64,000 bases of DNA from Desulfovibrio gilichinskyi (GTDB taxonomy: Bacteria > Desulfobacterota > Desulfovibrionia > Desulfovibrionales > Desulfovibrionaceae). Each line of letters starts with the position of its first letter. The stretch's first letter is position 1. Positions 8,039 through 16,642 of the stretch are shown piece by piece. Below the pieces are notes generated by a model. The model ran no database searches and had not been told where the DNA came from. It saw only the letters and a list, made by a program, of their open reading frames with translations. Where the stretch lies: contig NZ_FWZU01000002.1 of assembly GCF_900177375.1 (NCBI RefSeq), forward strand, positions 310,001 through 374,000, given 5' to 3'. The position numbers were made by a program, and so were the translations under genes.

Positions 8039-8074
8039 CCCGGCAATTCACTGTGTGAATCGCCGGGTTTTTTT
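8039..8074 (+). terminator. Terminator of the kamA cassette
   Basis: Stem 8039-8050 with 8056-8067 (one A-C mismatch), 5-nt loop, then seven T residues at 8068-8074. Confidence 0.9.
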
Positions 8075-8105
8075 ATGCTATAATTATTGCAGAAGATTTT
8101 GCAGG

Positions 8106-8489
8106 CTATTCATTTTGAAAGCCGGGAGTAGGGTTGATCCTTGCTTCAGGTTTACCCTGATGCCTTCTGTCCAAGTGGGCATATTTCTTTACAGCTCTAT
8201 CCGTAAAACGTTCCAGAATGTTTTCAATGTCTGAATTATCTACAATTTCTTGAAATTCGGAGCTCTCAATGAGAACCGGAGAAAGCCTGTATCCCTGCTC
8301 GGAGTCTGGAGCAAATGTGATAGATTCAGACTTAATATCGAGCCTGTCTCCGATAGTTTCTTGCAAAAAAGCTAAGGCGGTTCGCTCGAAGAAGTGGCGG
8401 ATGTCCACAGTAGATTCAGCCTTATCAATCATATCCCGATATGCCGGTTCCACTTCACGTTCATAAGCATTGAAAGAAACTTTATCCAT
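8106..8489 (-). CDS. Hypothetical protein
   Basis: 127 aa from the ATG at 8489, which has a GGAGG box at proper spacing; another in-frame ATG 12 nt upstream overlaps that box and is less likely. The sequence is polar and mostly helical, with no signal peptide, membrane segment or cysteine pattern. I recognise no family. It is monocistronic and convergent with the kamA cassette. Confidence 0.7.
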   Translation of the reverse strand: MDKVSFNAYEREVEPAYRDMIDKAESTVDIRHFFERTALAFLQETIGDRLDIKSESITFAPDSEQGYRLSPVLIESSEFQEIVDNSDIENILERFTDRAVKKYAHLDRRHQGKPEARINPTPGFQNE

Positions 8490-8784
8490 ATTCTCCTCCA
8501 TATTTTGAAAGACTGCCAGCGACTGTACTTAGACGCCAACCTTACAGAAAGTATAACATACATGCGCTGGATGAACAAAGGAAAGCGAGAGAATTATGTT
8601 TAATTAATCGTGCATGCTCTACAGCTGGAATCGATTTTATAATGATGACCCCGGAATTCCCAAAAAAACACTTTTATCAAATTGTAGGATGATAATGCGG
8701 CAGTAATTGCTTGTTGTTAGTGCAGACTTTTATCGATAAGTTAGAGTCTAACGGTATTAAGCAAAATAAACATCAGGAGATATC

Positions 8785-9150
8785 ATGCAGGACAAGGTTA
8801 TAAATATAAAAGAAAAGTTGTCAAAATTTTCCGAACACTGGTCACCGCGTGTAGTAGCGCAAATGAACGATTATCAGTTCAAGGTTGTGAAAATAAAGGG
8901 TGATTTTACGTGGCATGATCATAAAGATACGGATGAGGTCTTTATGGTGATTGATGGTAAAATGCGTATTGATTTTCGTGACGGAAGCGTCGAACTTTCT
9001 AACGGAGAAATGTTCGTTATCCCTAAAGGTTTAGAGCATAAGCCCTTTGCAGAAGATGAGTGCCAAGTTTTACTGGTAGAGCCTTGCGGGGTGATTAATA
9101 CCGGCGAAAGCGGCGGGGAACTTACTGCTGATAATGATGTTTGGGTTTAG
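8785..9150 (+). CDS. Cupin-domain protein
   Basis: 121 aa single-domain cupin. Motif 1 is [16 protein letters not shown], giving metal ligands His44, His46 and Glu51; motif 2 is [13 protein letters not shown] with His85. These are the ligands of the mannose-6-phosphate-isomerase-like small cupins. The start follows an AGGAGAT box. It is monocistronic and overlaps the convergent Fic gene by 4 nt at the stop codons. The cupin fold and metal site are clear, but the substrate is not predictable. Confidence 0.85.
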   Translation: MQDKVINIKEKLSKFSEHWSPRVVAQMNDYQFKVVKIKGDFTWHDHKDTDEVFMVIDGKMRIDFRDGSVELSNGEMFVIPKGLEHKPFAEDECQVLLVEPCGVINTGESGGELTADNDVWV

Positions 9151-9809
9151 GAAAACCGCCCATACATCTTTTCATGGCATTTTTTTAGAAAATCCATCAT
9201 CTCGGCATGGTCACCGGTTTCATAAAATTTGATCATGCCACCGTTATATTCCGTGAGCCATTTGGCGGGAACCGAAAGCGGCGCATAGCCATTACTAAGC
9301 AAATGACCATTTGCCATAAGTAAGCCTGTACGTTTGTTGCCATCGTAAAAGAATTGGCTGCGCGCAAAATCTAAGTGGATTCGATACGCTTGCTCGCAAC
9401 TGTCTGATAACTTGAGTATTTCATTGATTACAACAGGAAAGAGATCCTCTAATTCATCAGCTTTAGGGGGCTCATATTCCGTTCCGGCAATACCAACCTG
9501 CCCCGATCTGAACTGCCCGACTTCCAGAGCTTCATCTTTTGCAATAATCTTTTGTACGGAACAGGCAATTTCTTTGCTAATGGCAAAGGTATCGGTCTTT
9601 GCGAGTTCAATAACTTTTTCCCAGCCGAGAATCTGCTGTTTCAGCTTGTCTTCGTCTGCGATTTTATGACCGCCCACAGTGATGCCTTGGAGGTATGTCT
9701 GCACCTCTGGAAAAGTGAAGGGCATCCCTTCGAGGGCTTGAACATCGAAGACTAGTTCTGCAAATATCTTTTTAGCTATGAATAAGGCTTTTTTCTTATC
9801 CTGTTTCAC
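9147..9809 (-). CDS. Fic/DOC-family protein with Gln in place of the catalytic His
   Basis: 220 aa, GTG start behind an AAGGATCA box. The central region [13 protein letters not shown] followed by [12 protein letters not shown] (151-162) matches the Fic core, whose motif is HPFxDGNGRxxR. Asp156, Gly157, Asn158 and Arg160 are kept, but the position of the catalytic His is Gln152, and the motif's second Arg is not obvious. Active Fic enzymes transfer AMP or related groups to target hydroxyls; without the His this one may be inactive or do different chemistry. No antitoxin-like small gene is adjacent. Single gene among accessory genes. Confidence 0.8.
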   Translation of the reverse strand: MKQDKKKALFIAKKIFAELVFDVQALEGMPFTFPEVQTYLQGITVGGHKIADEDKLKQQILGWEKVIELAKTDTFAISKEIACSVQKIIAKDEALEVGQFRSGQVGIAGTEYEPPKADELEDLFPVVINEILKLSDSCEQAYRIHLDFARSQFFYDGNKRTGLLMANGHLLSNGYAPLSVPAKWLTEYNGGMIKFYETGDHAEMMDFLKKCHEKMYGRFS

Positions 9810-9894
9810 TGGTGATCCTTTTTGTGTGTGGAGTGGTCGGGTGAAATAGTTTTATAGTTCTTTTGTTTGGGATTTGGAAGGGGCTCTCTTGCTA

Positions 9895-10395
9895 TCAGAA
9901 AGGCCATATAAAACAAAATTCAGGAGCTTTTCCCAAAATACTGCTTAAACTAAAATAGCCACCAATAATTAGAAATGTAAAAGATAGTAACCAGATGATC
10001 ATAGCTAAGTATTCAAAAAAAGTTCCCCATTTGTGTTTTTTACTTTTTGGAGGGCAGTTGTCATACATATCTAACGTGTAAAAAACGTATATAAGATATG
10101 CAATTCCAGAATTTAGCAAAGCAAGGATAGCACTTGTTCCAAGACATGTTAGTGCCTTGGATATATCAGGTCCTAATATTTTGTTTTGGACTAGGATTTG
10201 TCCAATGAACGCTAGCATTGCAACAAATGACCCTCCAGACACTATAAGGATAGCTTTTGTCGCGTTAAAACCTGCTTGCATGAGAGCATTATGCATAATT
10301 CTATGTTGTGCAAGTTGGTCTGCTTTTCCTTGTCTCCATAATGTTAGTTCATGTTCATATTTTATTAATCTAGTTTTTTCGTCTAAGCCTTTCAT
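9895..10395 (-). CDS. Four-helix membrane protein of unknown function
   Basis: 166 aa, starting with a charged amphipathic N-terminus and then four hydrophobic segments (about 47-70, 80-108, 128-147 and 150-160, the last short). A basic, Pro- and Lys-rich cytoplasmic loop (CPPKSKKHK) separates the pairs. No catalytic motif is visible. Base composition is AT-richer than the core genes on both sides, and codon use is looser, fitting recent acquisition. It is divergent from the HEPN gene across a 240-bp AT-rich gap. Similar small helical proteins occur in defence islands, but I cannot assign a function. Confidence 0.7.
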   Translation of the reverse strand: MKGLDEKTRLIKYEHELTLWRQGKADQLAQHRIMHNALMQAGFNATKAILIVSGGSFVAMLAFIGQILVQNKILGPDISKALTCLGTSAILALLNSGIAYLIYVFYTLDMYDNCPPKSKKHKWGTFFEYLAMIIWLLSFTFLIIGGYFSLSSILGKAPEFCFIWPF

Positions 10396-10637
10396 TTTGA
10401 TTTCTCATATTTTTAGTTGTATATAAATACTCTTATAAGTTGTGTAATCTTAAAATATGTATCTGCCAATAAATAAAAGCCCAACAAACTAAAGTACGTA
10501 GATGCCCACTAACCTCAGTTTTTCATAAGAATGTTGCTTAAACAACTAATTTTTGATTTGAATAAGTTTTTTATAATCTTGTTTCACTGTGAAAAGTATA
10601 TAATATTTTGACCAATCTAAAATACTGGGGGTTCTCA

Positions 10638-11384
10638 ATGAGTGATGCCATAAATCCTAGGGCAAAGGATTCAATTTGTGATTTGGCTCGTCGATCTTTT
10701 CGTGATGTCGCTGATCAGGACTATATTGCTGCAAGAGTTTGTTATCGCTTAGGATTAACTGGTCAATTTGTTTGGATGGCAGAACAAGCTGTTGAAAAAT
10801 ACTTAAAAGCAATTTTATTATTTAACTTTAAATCAGCAAAAACTAAGCACAATTTGGAAGAGGCTTTAAAAGAAGTACATTGTATTAAAGAGATAGAGTT
10901 TAATATAAAAAATGAATCTGAAACTTTCATAAAGTATTTAAATCAACAAGGTGTGAATAGATATTTTGATAAGTTTCACTATACGGAAGGAAATGAATTA
11001 GAACAGTTAGATATTACTGTATGGGATATTAGAAGGTATTGCCAAATTTTAAATTATGGCCGTATAATAGATGGGAAAAATGTAAGTTATCTTAAACATA
11101 ACATTGCACAAATACATGAATGGGGAGGCCGTAATGATCCGCATAAGTTTAAAATTGATAATGGATATTTAGAAAAGGTTTTGCTTGATGGAAATATCTC
11201 TCAACGAAAAGGATTAATTTGGAATAATTCGTTTTATGGAAGTCGTAGGAAGAGCAAAATTAAGATTCCATTTAAAGCCTTCTTTGCTTGGCCAACGCAT
11301 GTGATCACTCCTGAGTTCTTTTCTGAATATGAAAAGTTGGTTTACTTTCCTTCTAAGGTTAAGGAAAAGTATAATAAAGGTTAA
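10638..11384 (+). CDS. HEPN-domain protein
   Basis: 248 aa from the ATG at 10638, which has a GGGGG box; an upstream in-frame TTG at 10608 has none. The N-terminal half (about 15-130) has the HEPN helical signature: FRDVADQDYIAAR, then VWMAEQAVEKYLKAILL. The motif R108-x5-H114 (RYFDKFH) fits the Rx4-6H pattern linked to RNase activity in many HEPN proteins, though RY at this place is also common in non-catalytic ones. Residues about 140-248 are basic and unassigned (GSRRKSKIK). No nucleotidyltransferase (MNT) partner gene is adjacent. AT-rich like its divergent neighbour. Confidence 0.75.
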   Translation: MSDAINPRAKDSICDLARRSFRDVADQDYIAARVCYRLGLTGQFVWMAEQAVEKYLKAILLFNFKSAKTKHNLEEALKEVHCIKEIEFNIKNESETFIKYLNQQGVNRYFDKFHYTEGNELEQLDITVWDIRRYCQILNYGRIIDGKNVSYLKHNIAQIHEWGGRNDPHKFKIDNGYLEKVLLDGNISQRKGLIWNNSFYGSRRKSKIKIPFKAFFAWPTHVITPEFFSEYEKLVYFPSKVKEKYNKG

Positions 11385-11428
11385 CTATTTGATTTGATGG
11401 ATTTATAATTGTCATGCTAGCAATAAAT

Positions 11429-11455
11429 CCCCGACAGACATAACATCCGCCGGGG
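11429..11455 (-). terminator. Possible terminator after thiC
   Basis: Five-bp CCCCG/CGGGG stem around an imperfect middle, followed on the minus strand by ATTTATT. The stem is short and the U-tract is interrupted. Confidence 0.35.
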
Positions 11456-11498
11456 CAATCTAATCCAAAATATTCCAGATATTTATAATTCAACAAAA

Positions 11499-12803
11499 CT
11501 AATCATCAAGCTGAATATCCTTACCGGCCAATACGCGATTCATATTTCTAACCGCACACATCTTACCGCACATGGAGCAGGAATCTTCGTGCTCAGGTTT
11601 GGATGATTCACGGTACTCACGCGGTTTAACCGGGTCCATAGCGAGATCGAACATACCGTTCCAGTCAAGGGCGGCGCGGGCTTTGCTCATGTTGTCATCC
11701 CAGTCTCTTGCACCGGGGTGTCCTTTGGCTACATCGGCGGCGTGGGCTGCTATTCTGGTTGCTATGATACCTTCTTTCATATCTTCAAGAGTAGGCAGGC
11801 GCAGATGTTCCGCAGGGGTTACGTAGCAGAGGAAATCTGCTCCGTTCATTGCTGCGATAGCACCACCGATGGCGGCTGTGATGTGGTCGTAACCGGGGGC
11901 AACGTCTGTTACCAGCGGTCCTAATACGTAGAACGGTGCGCCGTGGCAGAGACGTTTTTCCATCATCATGTTTCCGGCAATTTCGTTCATAGCCATGTGG
12001 CCCGGGCCTTCTATCATGACCTGTACGTTGCGTTCCCATGCGCGTTTTGTGAGTTCGCCAAGAGTGATGAGTTCTTCAACCTGACAGGCATCAGTAGCGT
12101 CATTTAGACAACCTGGACGGCAACCGTCACCTAGGCTTAAAGTAACGTCATACTCTTCGCAGATATCTAAAAGGCGGTCGAAATGTTCGTAGAACGGATT
12201 TTCAGCCTTGTTGATTTCCATCCATGTGAACAGCAGTGAACCGCCGCGGGAAACTATGTTGGTCAGTCTTCCGCCAAGTTTAACTTTTTCAGCAGTGTGT
12301 TTGTTAAGGCCGCAGTGGATGGTCAGGAAGTCAACGCCGTCTTCAACGTGCTTTTTAACAACGTCAAAAAATTCGTCTACAGTAATATCTTGAAGGTTCT
12401 TATCGTAGAAACCGACTGCATCGTAGATTGGAACTGTTCCGATCATGGCAGGGGACATTGCTATCAAGCGCTTGCGGAATTCCTGAGTTTTTCCGTAACA
12501 GCTGAGGTCCATGATGGCTTCCGCTTTCATGTCGAGCGCCATTTGAACTTTTACCAGTTCAGGCTCAATGTCGCAGCAGTCTTTAGAAATACCGAGGTTT
12601 ACGTTGATTTTGGTGCTGATCCCTTCACCCACTGCTTCTGGGTCCAGATTGGTGTGCTTTTTGTTTGCAGGGATAATCACAGTCCCTTTAGCCATGCGCT
12701 CCATAAGAACTTCAATGCGCATGTTTTCTTTGCGAGCAACGATTTCCATCTGAGGGGTGACAATGCCTTTGCGGGCTGCGTCCATTTGTGTGGTGTATGT
12801 CAT
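11499..12803 (-). CDS. thiC: Phosphomethylpyrimidine synthase ThiC
   Basis: 434 aa. ThiC converts aminoimidazole ribotide to hydroxymethylpyrimidine phosphate with SAM and a [4Fe-4S] cluster. The C-terminal cluster motif is CSMCGKMC (CX2CX3C), one residue shorter than the CX2CX4C of E. coli ThiC but of the same kind. Other family signatures are [32 protein letters not shown] and [11 protein letters not shown], and the length is that of the compact anaerobe-type enzymes. It is the last gene of thiSGHFEC, 22 nt after thiE, and is controlled by the upstream TPP riboswitch. Confidence 0.97.
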   Translation of the reverse strand: MTYTTQMDAARKGIVTPQMEIVARKENMRIEVLMERMAKGTVIIPANKKHTNLDPEAVGEGISTKINVNLGISKDCCDIEPELVKVQMALDMKAEAIMDLSCYGKTQEFRKRLIAMSPAMIGTVPIYDAVGFYDKNLQDITVDEFFDVVKKHVEDGVDFLTIHCGLNKHTAEKVKLGGRLTNIVSRGGSLLFTWMEINKAENPFYEHFDRLLDICEEYDVTLSLGDGCRPGCLNDATDACQVEELITLGELTKRAWERNVQVMIEGPGHMAMNEIAGNMMMEKRLCHGAPFYVLGPLVTDVAPGYDHITAAIGGAIAAMNGADFLCYVTPAEHLRLPTLEDMKEGIIATRIAAHAADVAKGHPGARDWDDNMSKARAALDWNGMFDLAMDPVKPREYRESSKPEHEDSCSMCGKMCAVRNMNRVLAGKDIQLDD

Positions 12804-12825
12804 GAGAACTCCTATTCTGGTCAGT

Positions 12826-13488
12826 TTAGCTTTCTGCCGAGGACTGCATAGCGTCCCGGAGGGCGTTGATTTTGGTTCCGATATTTTCGGCTTCTACTAT
12901 TTCAGTAACCAGTGCCACACAGCGCGCGCCGTGTTTGACCACTTCAGCTACGTTGTTTTCTTTGATGCCTCCGATGGCGACAAAGGGGATATCTATATTT
13001 TTTACAACATATTCCAGATATTCAAATCCGACGGGATCGCAAACATCGTCCTTGGTGAAAGTGCGGAAGATCGGGCCTACACCGATGTAATCCGCGCCTC
13101 GATTCACAGCGTCGCGAGCCTGCTCGGGACTATGGGTGGAAAGGCCGATAGCCATGTTTTCCCCGACCAGCTTGCGGACGGCTTCTATGGGAAGATCTTC
13201 CTGTCCGATATGCACACCGTCAGCTTCAACCAGTATGGCTAACTCAATGTCGTCATTGATAATGAAGGCGGCCCCGGCTTCACGGGTCATCTTGCGTATT
13301 TCAAGACATTCCTGATATTTGGCACCCATCTTCTTTTCTTTTTCGCGGTACTGAATAAGCTTGATTCCGCTGTCCAGCATAGCCTTGATTATTTCCAGAT
13401 TGGAACGGCCCTGCGAGAATTTTTCTGCGGTCAGACAGTAAATGTCCGTGTCCAGAATGTTCTGTCTGGTTATTTTGCCAGCGCTCAC
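12826..13488 (-). CDS. thiE: Thiamine-phosphate synthase ThiE
   Basis: 220 aa. Joins hydroxymethylpyrimidine diphosphate and thiazole phosphate to give thiamine phosphate. Typical TIM-barrel signatures are [50 protein letters not shown] and PFVAIGGI. Its start overlaps the thiF stop by 4 nt. No ThiD (kinase for the pyrimidine) is in this window, so that step must be encoded elsewhere. Confidence 0.97.
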   Translation of the reverse strand: MSAGKITRQNILDTDIYCLTAEKFSQGRSNLEIIKAMLDSGIKLIQYREKEKKMGAKYQECLEIRKMTREAGAAFIINDDIELAILVEADGVHIGQEDLPIEAVRKLVGENMAIGLSTHSPEQARDAVNRGADYIGVGPIFRTFTKDDVCDPVGFEYLEYVVKNIDIPFVAIGGIKENNVAEVVKHGARCVALVTEIVEAENIGTKINALRDAMQSSAES

Positions 13489-14117
13489 TTTAAGCCTCCT
13501 TCTATCTCGAATTTAGTAATATAGTAGTTTAGAACAACATCAGCCTGTTTGGCTGCGGCAATGGCGACTTTGGGTGAAAAGGGCGGATGATCTTTGGAAC
13601 ATTCTGTTTCCATGTCTCCGACCATGTAAAAATTATCACGGACCTTGCGGGTGATAATCGCATCAGCATTGCCTGCGCCGCCTATGCCCGAGGCTGCAAC
13701 AATCAACTTCTCGGTCGGCAGAAAGGTTTCAACAACAGTGCGCTTAAGCCTCGCATCATCGAAAGCTTCCACCACCGTGTCGCAATCCTCGAACATGGCT
13801 TGTATGTTGTCAGGAGTAATTCTTGTTACCCGCACATCAAGATCAAGATCAGGGTTTACTGCGAGCAGATTTTCGGAAAGAGCGTTGACTTTATACTTAT
13901 CCAGTTGCTGCAATGTGTAGCACTGGCGGTTGAGATTGGATTCTTCAACCTTGTCAAAATCAACCAGCACAAAACATTTGAATCCGCTGCGAACCAGATG
14001 CATGGCGCAGTTGGAGCCAAGTCCGCCTGCACCGGCAATTCCGATTTTTACGCTTTGAATATACTTCAAACGCTTTTCGCCAAGATAGGCGGCTATGCCT
14101 CGCTCAGTCCGGTTCAA
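13485..14117 (-). CDS. thiF: ThiF-family sulfur-carrier adenylyltransferase
   Basis: 210 aa. The Rossmann E1-like core begins with GIAGAGGLGSN, followed by LVDFDKVEESNLNRQ, which holds the adenylation residues. It should adenylate the C-terminal Gly-Gly of ThiS. It is shorter than E. coli ThiF (about 250 aa) and I see no CXXC zinc pairs, as in the short ThiF forms of anaerobes. It overlaps thiH and thiE by 4 nt on either side. Confidence 0.93.
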   Translation of the reverse strand: MNRTERGIAAYLGEKRLKYIQSVKIGIAGAGGLGSNCAMHLVRSGFKCFVLVDFDKVEESNLNRQCYTLQQLDKYKVNALSENLLAVNPDLDLDVRVTRITPDNIQAMFEDCDTVVEAFDDARLKRTVVETFLPTEKLIVAASGIGGAGNADAIITRKVRDNFYMVGDMETECSKDHPPFSPKVAIAAAKQADVVLNYYITKFEIEGGLK

Positions 14118-15241
14118 ACTGATTCTCCGTAATGTTCATCCAAGCACTGCCAGTCTTTGAAAACAGGTTGGTAACCGTGTTTTTTAAGAGCCGCACACAT
14201 TTCTTCTGCGCTGCGTCCGTCGGAAATCTCAAACTGTCCGACTTTTTCACCTTTTTGAGTGTGACCGCCGACTTCGGTGGAAACTCCGGCAGACATTTTA
14301 GTGACGCCGAGCGGGAGAATCTGTTCACGGAATTCAGGGTTTTCCCTTGTGGAAACAGTGATGCCTAAGCGCGGCAGGAATATACGCAGTGCTAACATGT
14401 TCTGAACCATGTCGCGGTCGCTGGCTATTGAAGCCGGCTGGAATGATCCGGCATGAGGGCGCATTCTTGGCAGTGAGACCGCTATATCTACATTGGGGTA
14501 TTTTCTCTGCAAATACGCGGCGTGTAATCCGGTCAGCAGGGAATCTTTTCTCCAATCATCAAGTCCCAAAAGGGCTCCGATGTTGACTACCCGCATTCCG
14601 GCTTTACAACTGCGTTCAGGAGCATCAAGGCGATAGCGGAAATCCTTTTTAGGTCCGGCGGGATGCAATGTGGGGTAAAGTTCCTCATTGTAAGTCTCTT
14701 GGAACATTGTCATTCCGTCCACGCCTACTTTTATGAGATCAGCGTATTCTTCCACGTCCATAGCGTAGATTTCAATGGATACGGATGGGAAGTATTTGCT
14801 GAGTATTTTTACGCAGGATTGCAGATATTCAGGGGAAGCTTTTGCGCGGGCATCTCCGGTAAGAATCAGCAGTTGTTTCATGCCTGTTGCGGCAATGGCT
14901 TTCGCTTCTTCTTCAACCTGATGCGGCTCCAGATGGTCGCGTTTAATATTATTTTTGGTGTTGAAGCCGCAGTAAATGCAGCGGTTGGTGCAGTAGTTTG
15001 AAAGGTATAACGGGGTGAACATTTGAATTGTTTTACCGAAATACTGTACAGTCAGCTTGCTGGCTTTCTGCGCCATTTCTTCTATAAAAGGAACAGCCGC
15101 AGGGCTGATCATGGCCAAAAAATCATCAGCGTCAGGTGATTCTGCGTTTATTGCGCGCTTTACGTCTTCTGCTGTTACTGCTGCAAATTTTTCTGCAAGC
15201 GGCATAGCTCCGTATTCAGCGCAGATGGGATAAAAACTCAT
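14114..15241 (-). CDS. thiH: Tyrosine lyase ThiH (dehydroglycine synthase)
   Basis: 375 aa radical SAM enzyme that cleaves tyrosine to dehydroglycine and p-cresol for thiazole synthesis, the oxygen-independent alternative to ThiO. The cluster motif is CX3CX2C at Cys84, Cys88 and Cys91 (YCTNRCIYCGF). Further ThiH signatures are LILTGDARAKAS, FQETYNEELY and KMSAGVSTEVGGH. It begins 3 nt after the thiG stop. The choice of ThiH over ThiO supports an anaerobic lifestyle. Confidence 0.97.
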   Translation of the reverse strand: MSFYPICAEYGAMPLAEKFAAVTAEDVKRAINAESPDADDFLAMISPAAVPFIEEMAQKASKLTVQYFGKTIQMFTPLYLSNYCTNRCIYCGFNTKNNIKRDHLEPHQVEEEAKAIAATGMKQLLILTGDARAKASPEYLQSCVKILSKYFPSVSIEIYAMDVEEYADLIKVGVDGMTMFQETYNEELYPTLHPAGPKKDFRYRLDAPERSCKAGMRVVNIGALLGLDDWRKDSLLTGLHAAYLQRKYPNVDIAVSLPRMRPHAGSFQPASIASDRDMVQNMLALRIFLPRLGITVSTRENPEFREQILPLGVTKMSAGVSTEVGGHTQKGEKVGQFEISDGRSAEEMCAALKKHGYQPVFKDWQCLDEHYGESV

Positions 15242-15244
15242 AGT

Positions 15245-16021
15245 CTAATCCTCGCTCAAAAATCCGGTCAGGGGCGATGATGCACTTGCGTGCCGATGTT
15301 TTGCTCCGGGTCCGGAAAGATATGCTTCTCGTCCGGCTTTTACTGCCTGACCGAAGGCTTTTGCCATCAGAATTGGGTTGCTTGCAGTGGCGATTGCAGT
15401 ATTTACCAGACATGCATCAGCACCCATTTCCATAGCTTCGCATGCTTCAGAAGGGCGGCCTATACCGGCATCAACAATAATAGGCAGGTCGATTTCATCA
15501 ATCAGGATGCGTACCATCTCTTTGGTCTGAAGTCCGCGGTTGGAACCGATAGGAGCTCCCAGCGGCATAACTGCTGCAGCTCCGGCGTCAACAAGCGAGC
15601 GTGCTACGTAAAGGTCTGCGTTTACATACGGCAGAACAATGAATCCTTCTTTTGCAAGAATTTCAGTAGCCTTAGCTGTTTCATATCCGTCAGGCAGCAG
15701 GTATTTGTTGTCTGAAATTACTTCGATTTTAATCCAGTCTCCACAGCCCATGGCTCGTGCTAAACGGGCGATGCGTACAGCTTCTTCAGCTGTTCTCGCA
15801 CCGGAAGTATTGGGCAGGAACTGCATATGTTTAGGAATAAAATCCATAACATTGCCGGTTGTGGATTCCAGATCAACACGGCGCAATGCGACAGTGATTA
15901 TTTGAGAACCGGAAACTTCACATACTTCAGGAATAACTGAATCATCGGCATATTTGCCTGTGCCGATAAGCAGCCTGCTGTTAAATTTGTGACCGCCTAA
16001 TTCAAAAATATCTTCGCTCAT
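15245..16021 (-). CDS. thiG: Thiazole synthase ThiG
   Basis: 258 aa from the ATG at 16021, which sits behind GGAGGATGAAAAA; the 12-codon upstream extension would run into thiS. ThiG condenses deoxyxylulose phosphate, dehydroglycine and ThiS thiocarboxylate to the thiazole. Signatures: [48 protein letters not shown] and [12 protein letters not shown]. It lies 4 nt after thiS. Confidence 0.97.
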   Translation of the reverse strand: MSEDIFELGGHKFNSRLLIGTGKYADDSVIPEVCEVSGSQIITVALRRVDLESTTGNVMDFIPKHMQFLPNTSGARTAEEAVRIARLARAMGCGDWIKIEVISDNKYLLPDGYETAKATEILAKEGFIVLPYVNADLYVARSLVDAGAAAVMPLGAPIGSNRGLQTKEMVRILIDEIDLPIIVDAGIGRPSEACEAMEMGADACLVNTAIATASNPILMAKAFGQAVKAGREAYLSGPGAKHRHASASSPLTGFLSED

Positions 16022-16025
16022 TTTT

Positions 16026-16226
16026 TCATCCTCCGCCAACGAATCGGAGTACTTCAAGGTGGTCTCCGTCGTTTAGCATAATATTGTCGAAAGTATCGGA
16101 GGGGATGATTTCCTTGTTGAGTTCAACCACTACTGTTTCTGAAGCGATCTGCTTTAAATCCAGCAGTGCAAGAACAGTCATCTCATCGTTTATTTCGGTT
16201 TCTTTTCCATTAACTATGACAATCAT
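16026..16226 (-). CDS. thiS: Sulfur carrier protein ThiS
   Basis: 66 aa, ubiquitin-like. It starts MIVIVNGKE and ends with the diagnostic RFVGGG, whose terminal Gly-Gly becomes the thiocarboxylate. I chose the ATG at 16226, preceded by CCGGAG; an in-frame ATG five codons upstream lies over that ribosome site. First gene of the thiamine operon, directly after the riboswitch terminator. Confidence 0.95.
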   Translation of the reverse strand: MIVIVNGKETEINDEMTVLALLDLKQIASETVVVELNKEIIPSDTFDNIMLNDGDHLEVLRFVGGG

Positions 16227-16240
16227 AATTTGCTCCGGCA

Positions 16241-16275
16241 AAAAAAAATGCGCTTACCCAAAAAAGGGTAAGCGC
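16241..16275 (-). terminator. Riboswitch-controlled terminator before thiS
   Basis: A perfect 10-bp stem (16266-16275 with 16250-16259, 6-nt loop) is followed on the minus strand by A and then eight T residues. It lies between the TPP aptamer and the thiS ribosome site, so it is the natural off-state of the riboswitch. Confidence 0.9.
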
Positions 16276-16305
16276 AGATAGAAAAAACTTAATATCTATA
16301 GCAGC

Positions 16306-16384
16306 TTCCCTCCGGCAGAATTACCCGCATCAGGTTCGAAGGGACCGACGTTAATGTCATCTCAGTCTAAAAAGACGCCCCTAG
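16306..16384 (-). ncRNA. TPP riboswitch (THI element)
   Basis: Read on the minus strand, the conserved CTGAGAT (pyrimidine-sensing loop), the GGTCCCTTCGAACCTGAT segment and the closing strands AGGGGCG and CCGGAGGGA occur in canonical order. TPP binding should switch off thiSGHFEC through the terminator 30 nt downstream. Confidence 0.96.
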
Positions 16385-16642
16385 CTGCCGAAAAGCTATG
16401 ACAATAGATTTGCGATGTAAAGCGAAAGGTTATTTTTTTGTAGAATAGTGTTTGTTCAACATTTAGGAACGGAGTCCAGTATTTTGGAAAATAATAAAAA
16501 GTCTACATTAGAAAGACCATGGTGATCTTGGAATACCTTGCCGACCATGGCTTCCGCTTCAGGGGAAAGGACTTCTGCCAACGTGACCACTACGCGTTAT
16601 CAGAAAGGCCGGGGAGCTTTTTTCGTTGGTCCATGTTTTTTA

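Noticed and set aside
9147-11384. Toxin-antitoxin or prophage island
   Set aside because: No integrase, phage structural, att-repeat or paired antitoxin gene was seen; only accessory character is supported.
12297-12851. 184-codon plus-strand frame across the thiC/thiE junction
   Set aside because: It is antisense to two unmistakable thiamine genes and has no recognisable features.
16385-16642. Possible small gene between the TPP riboswitch and the M48 gene
   Set aside because: The plus-strand frame seen here runs into the M48 gene antisense; the inverted CCATGG segments are too short to mean much. The stretch more likely holds the thi promoter.
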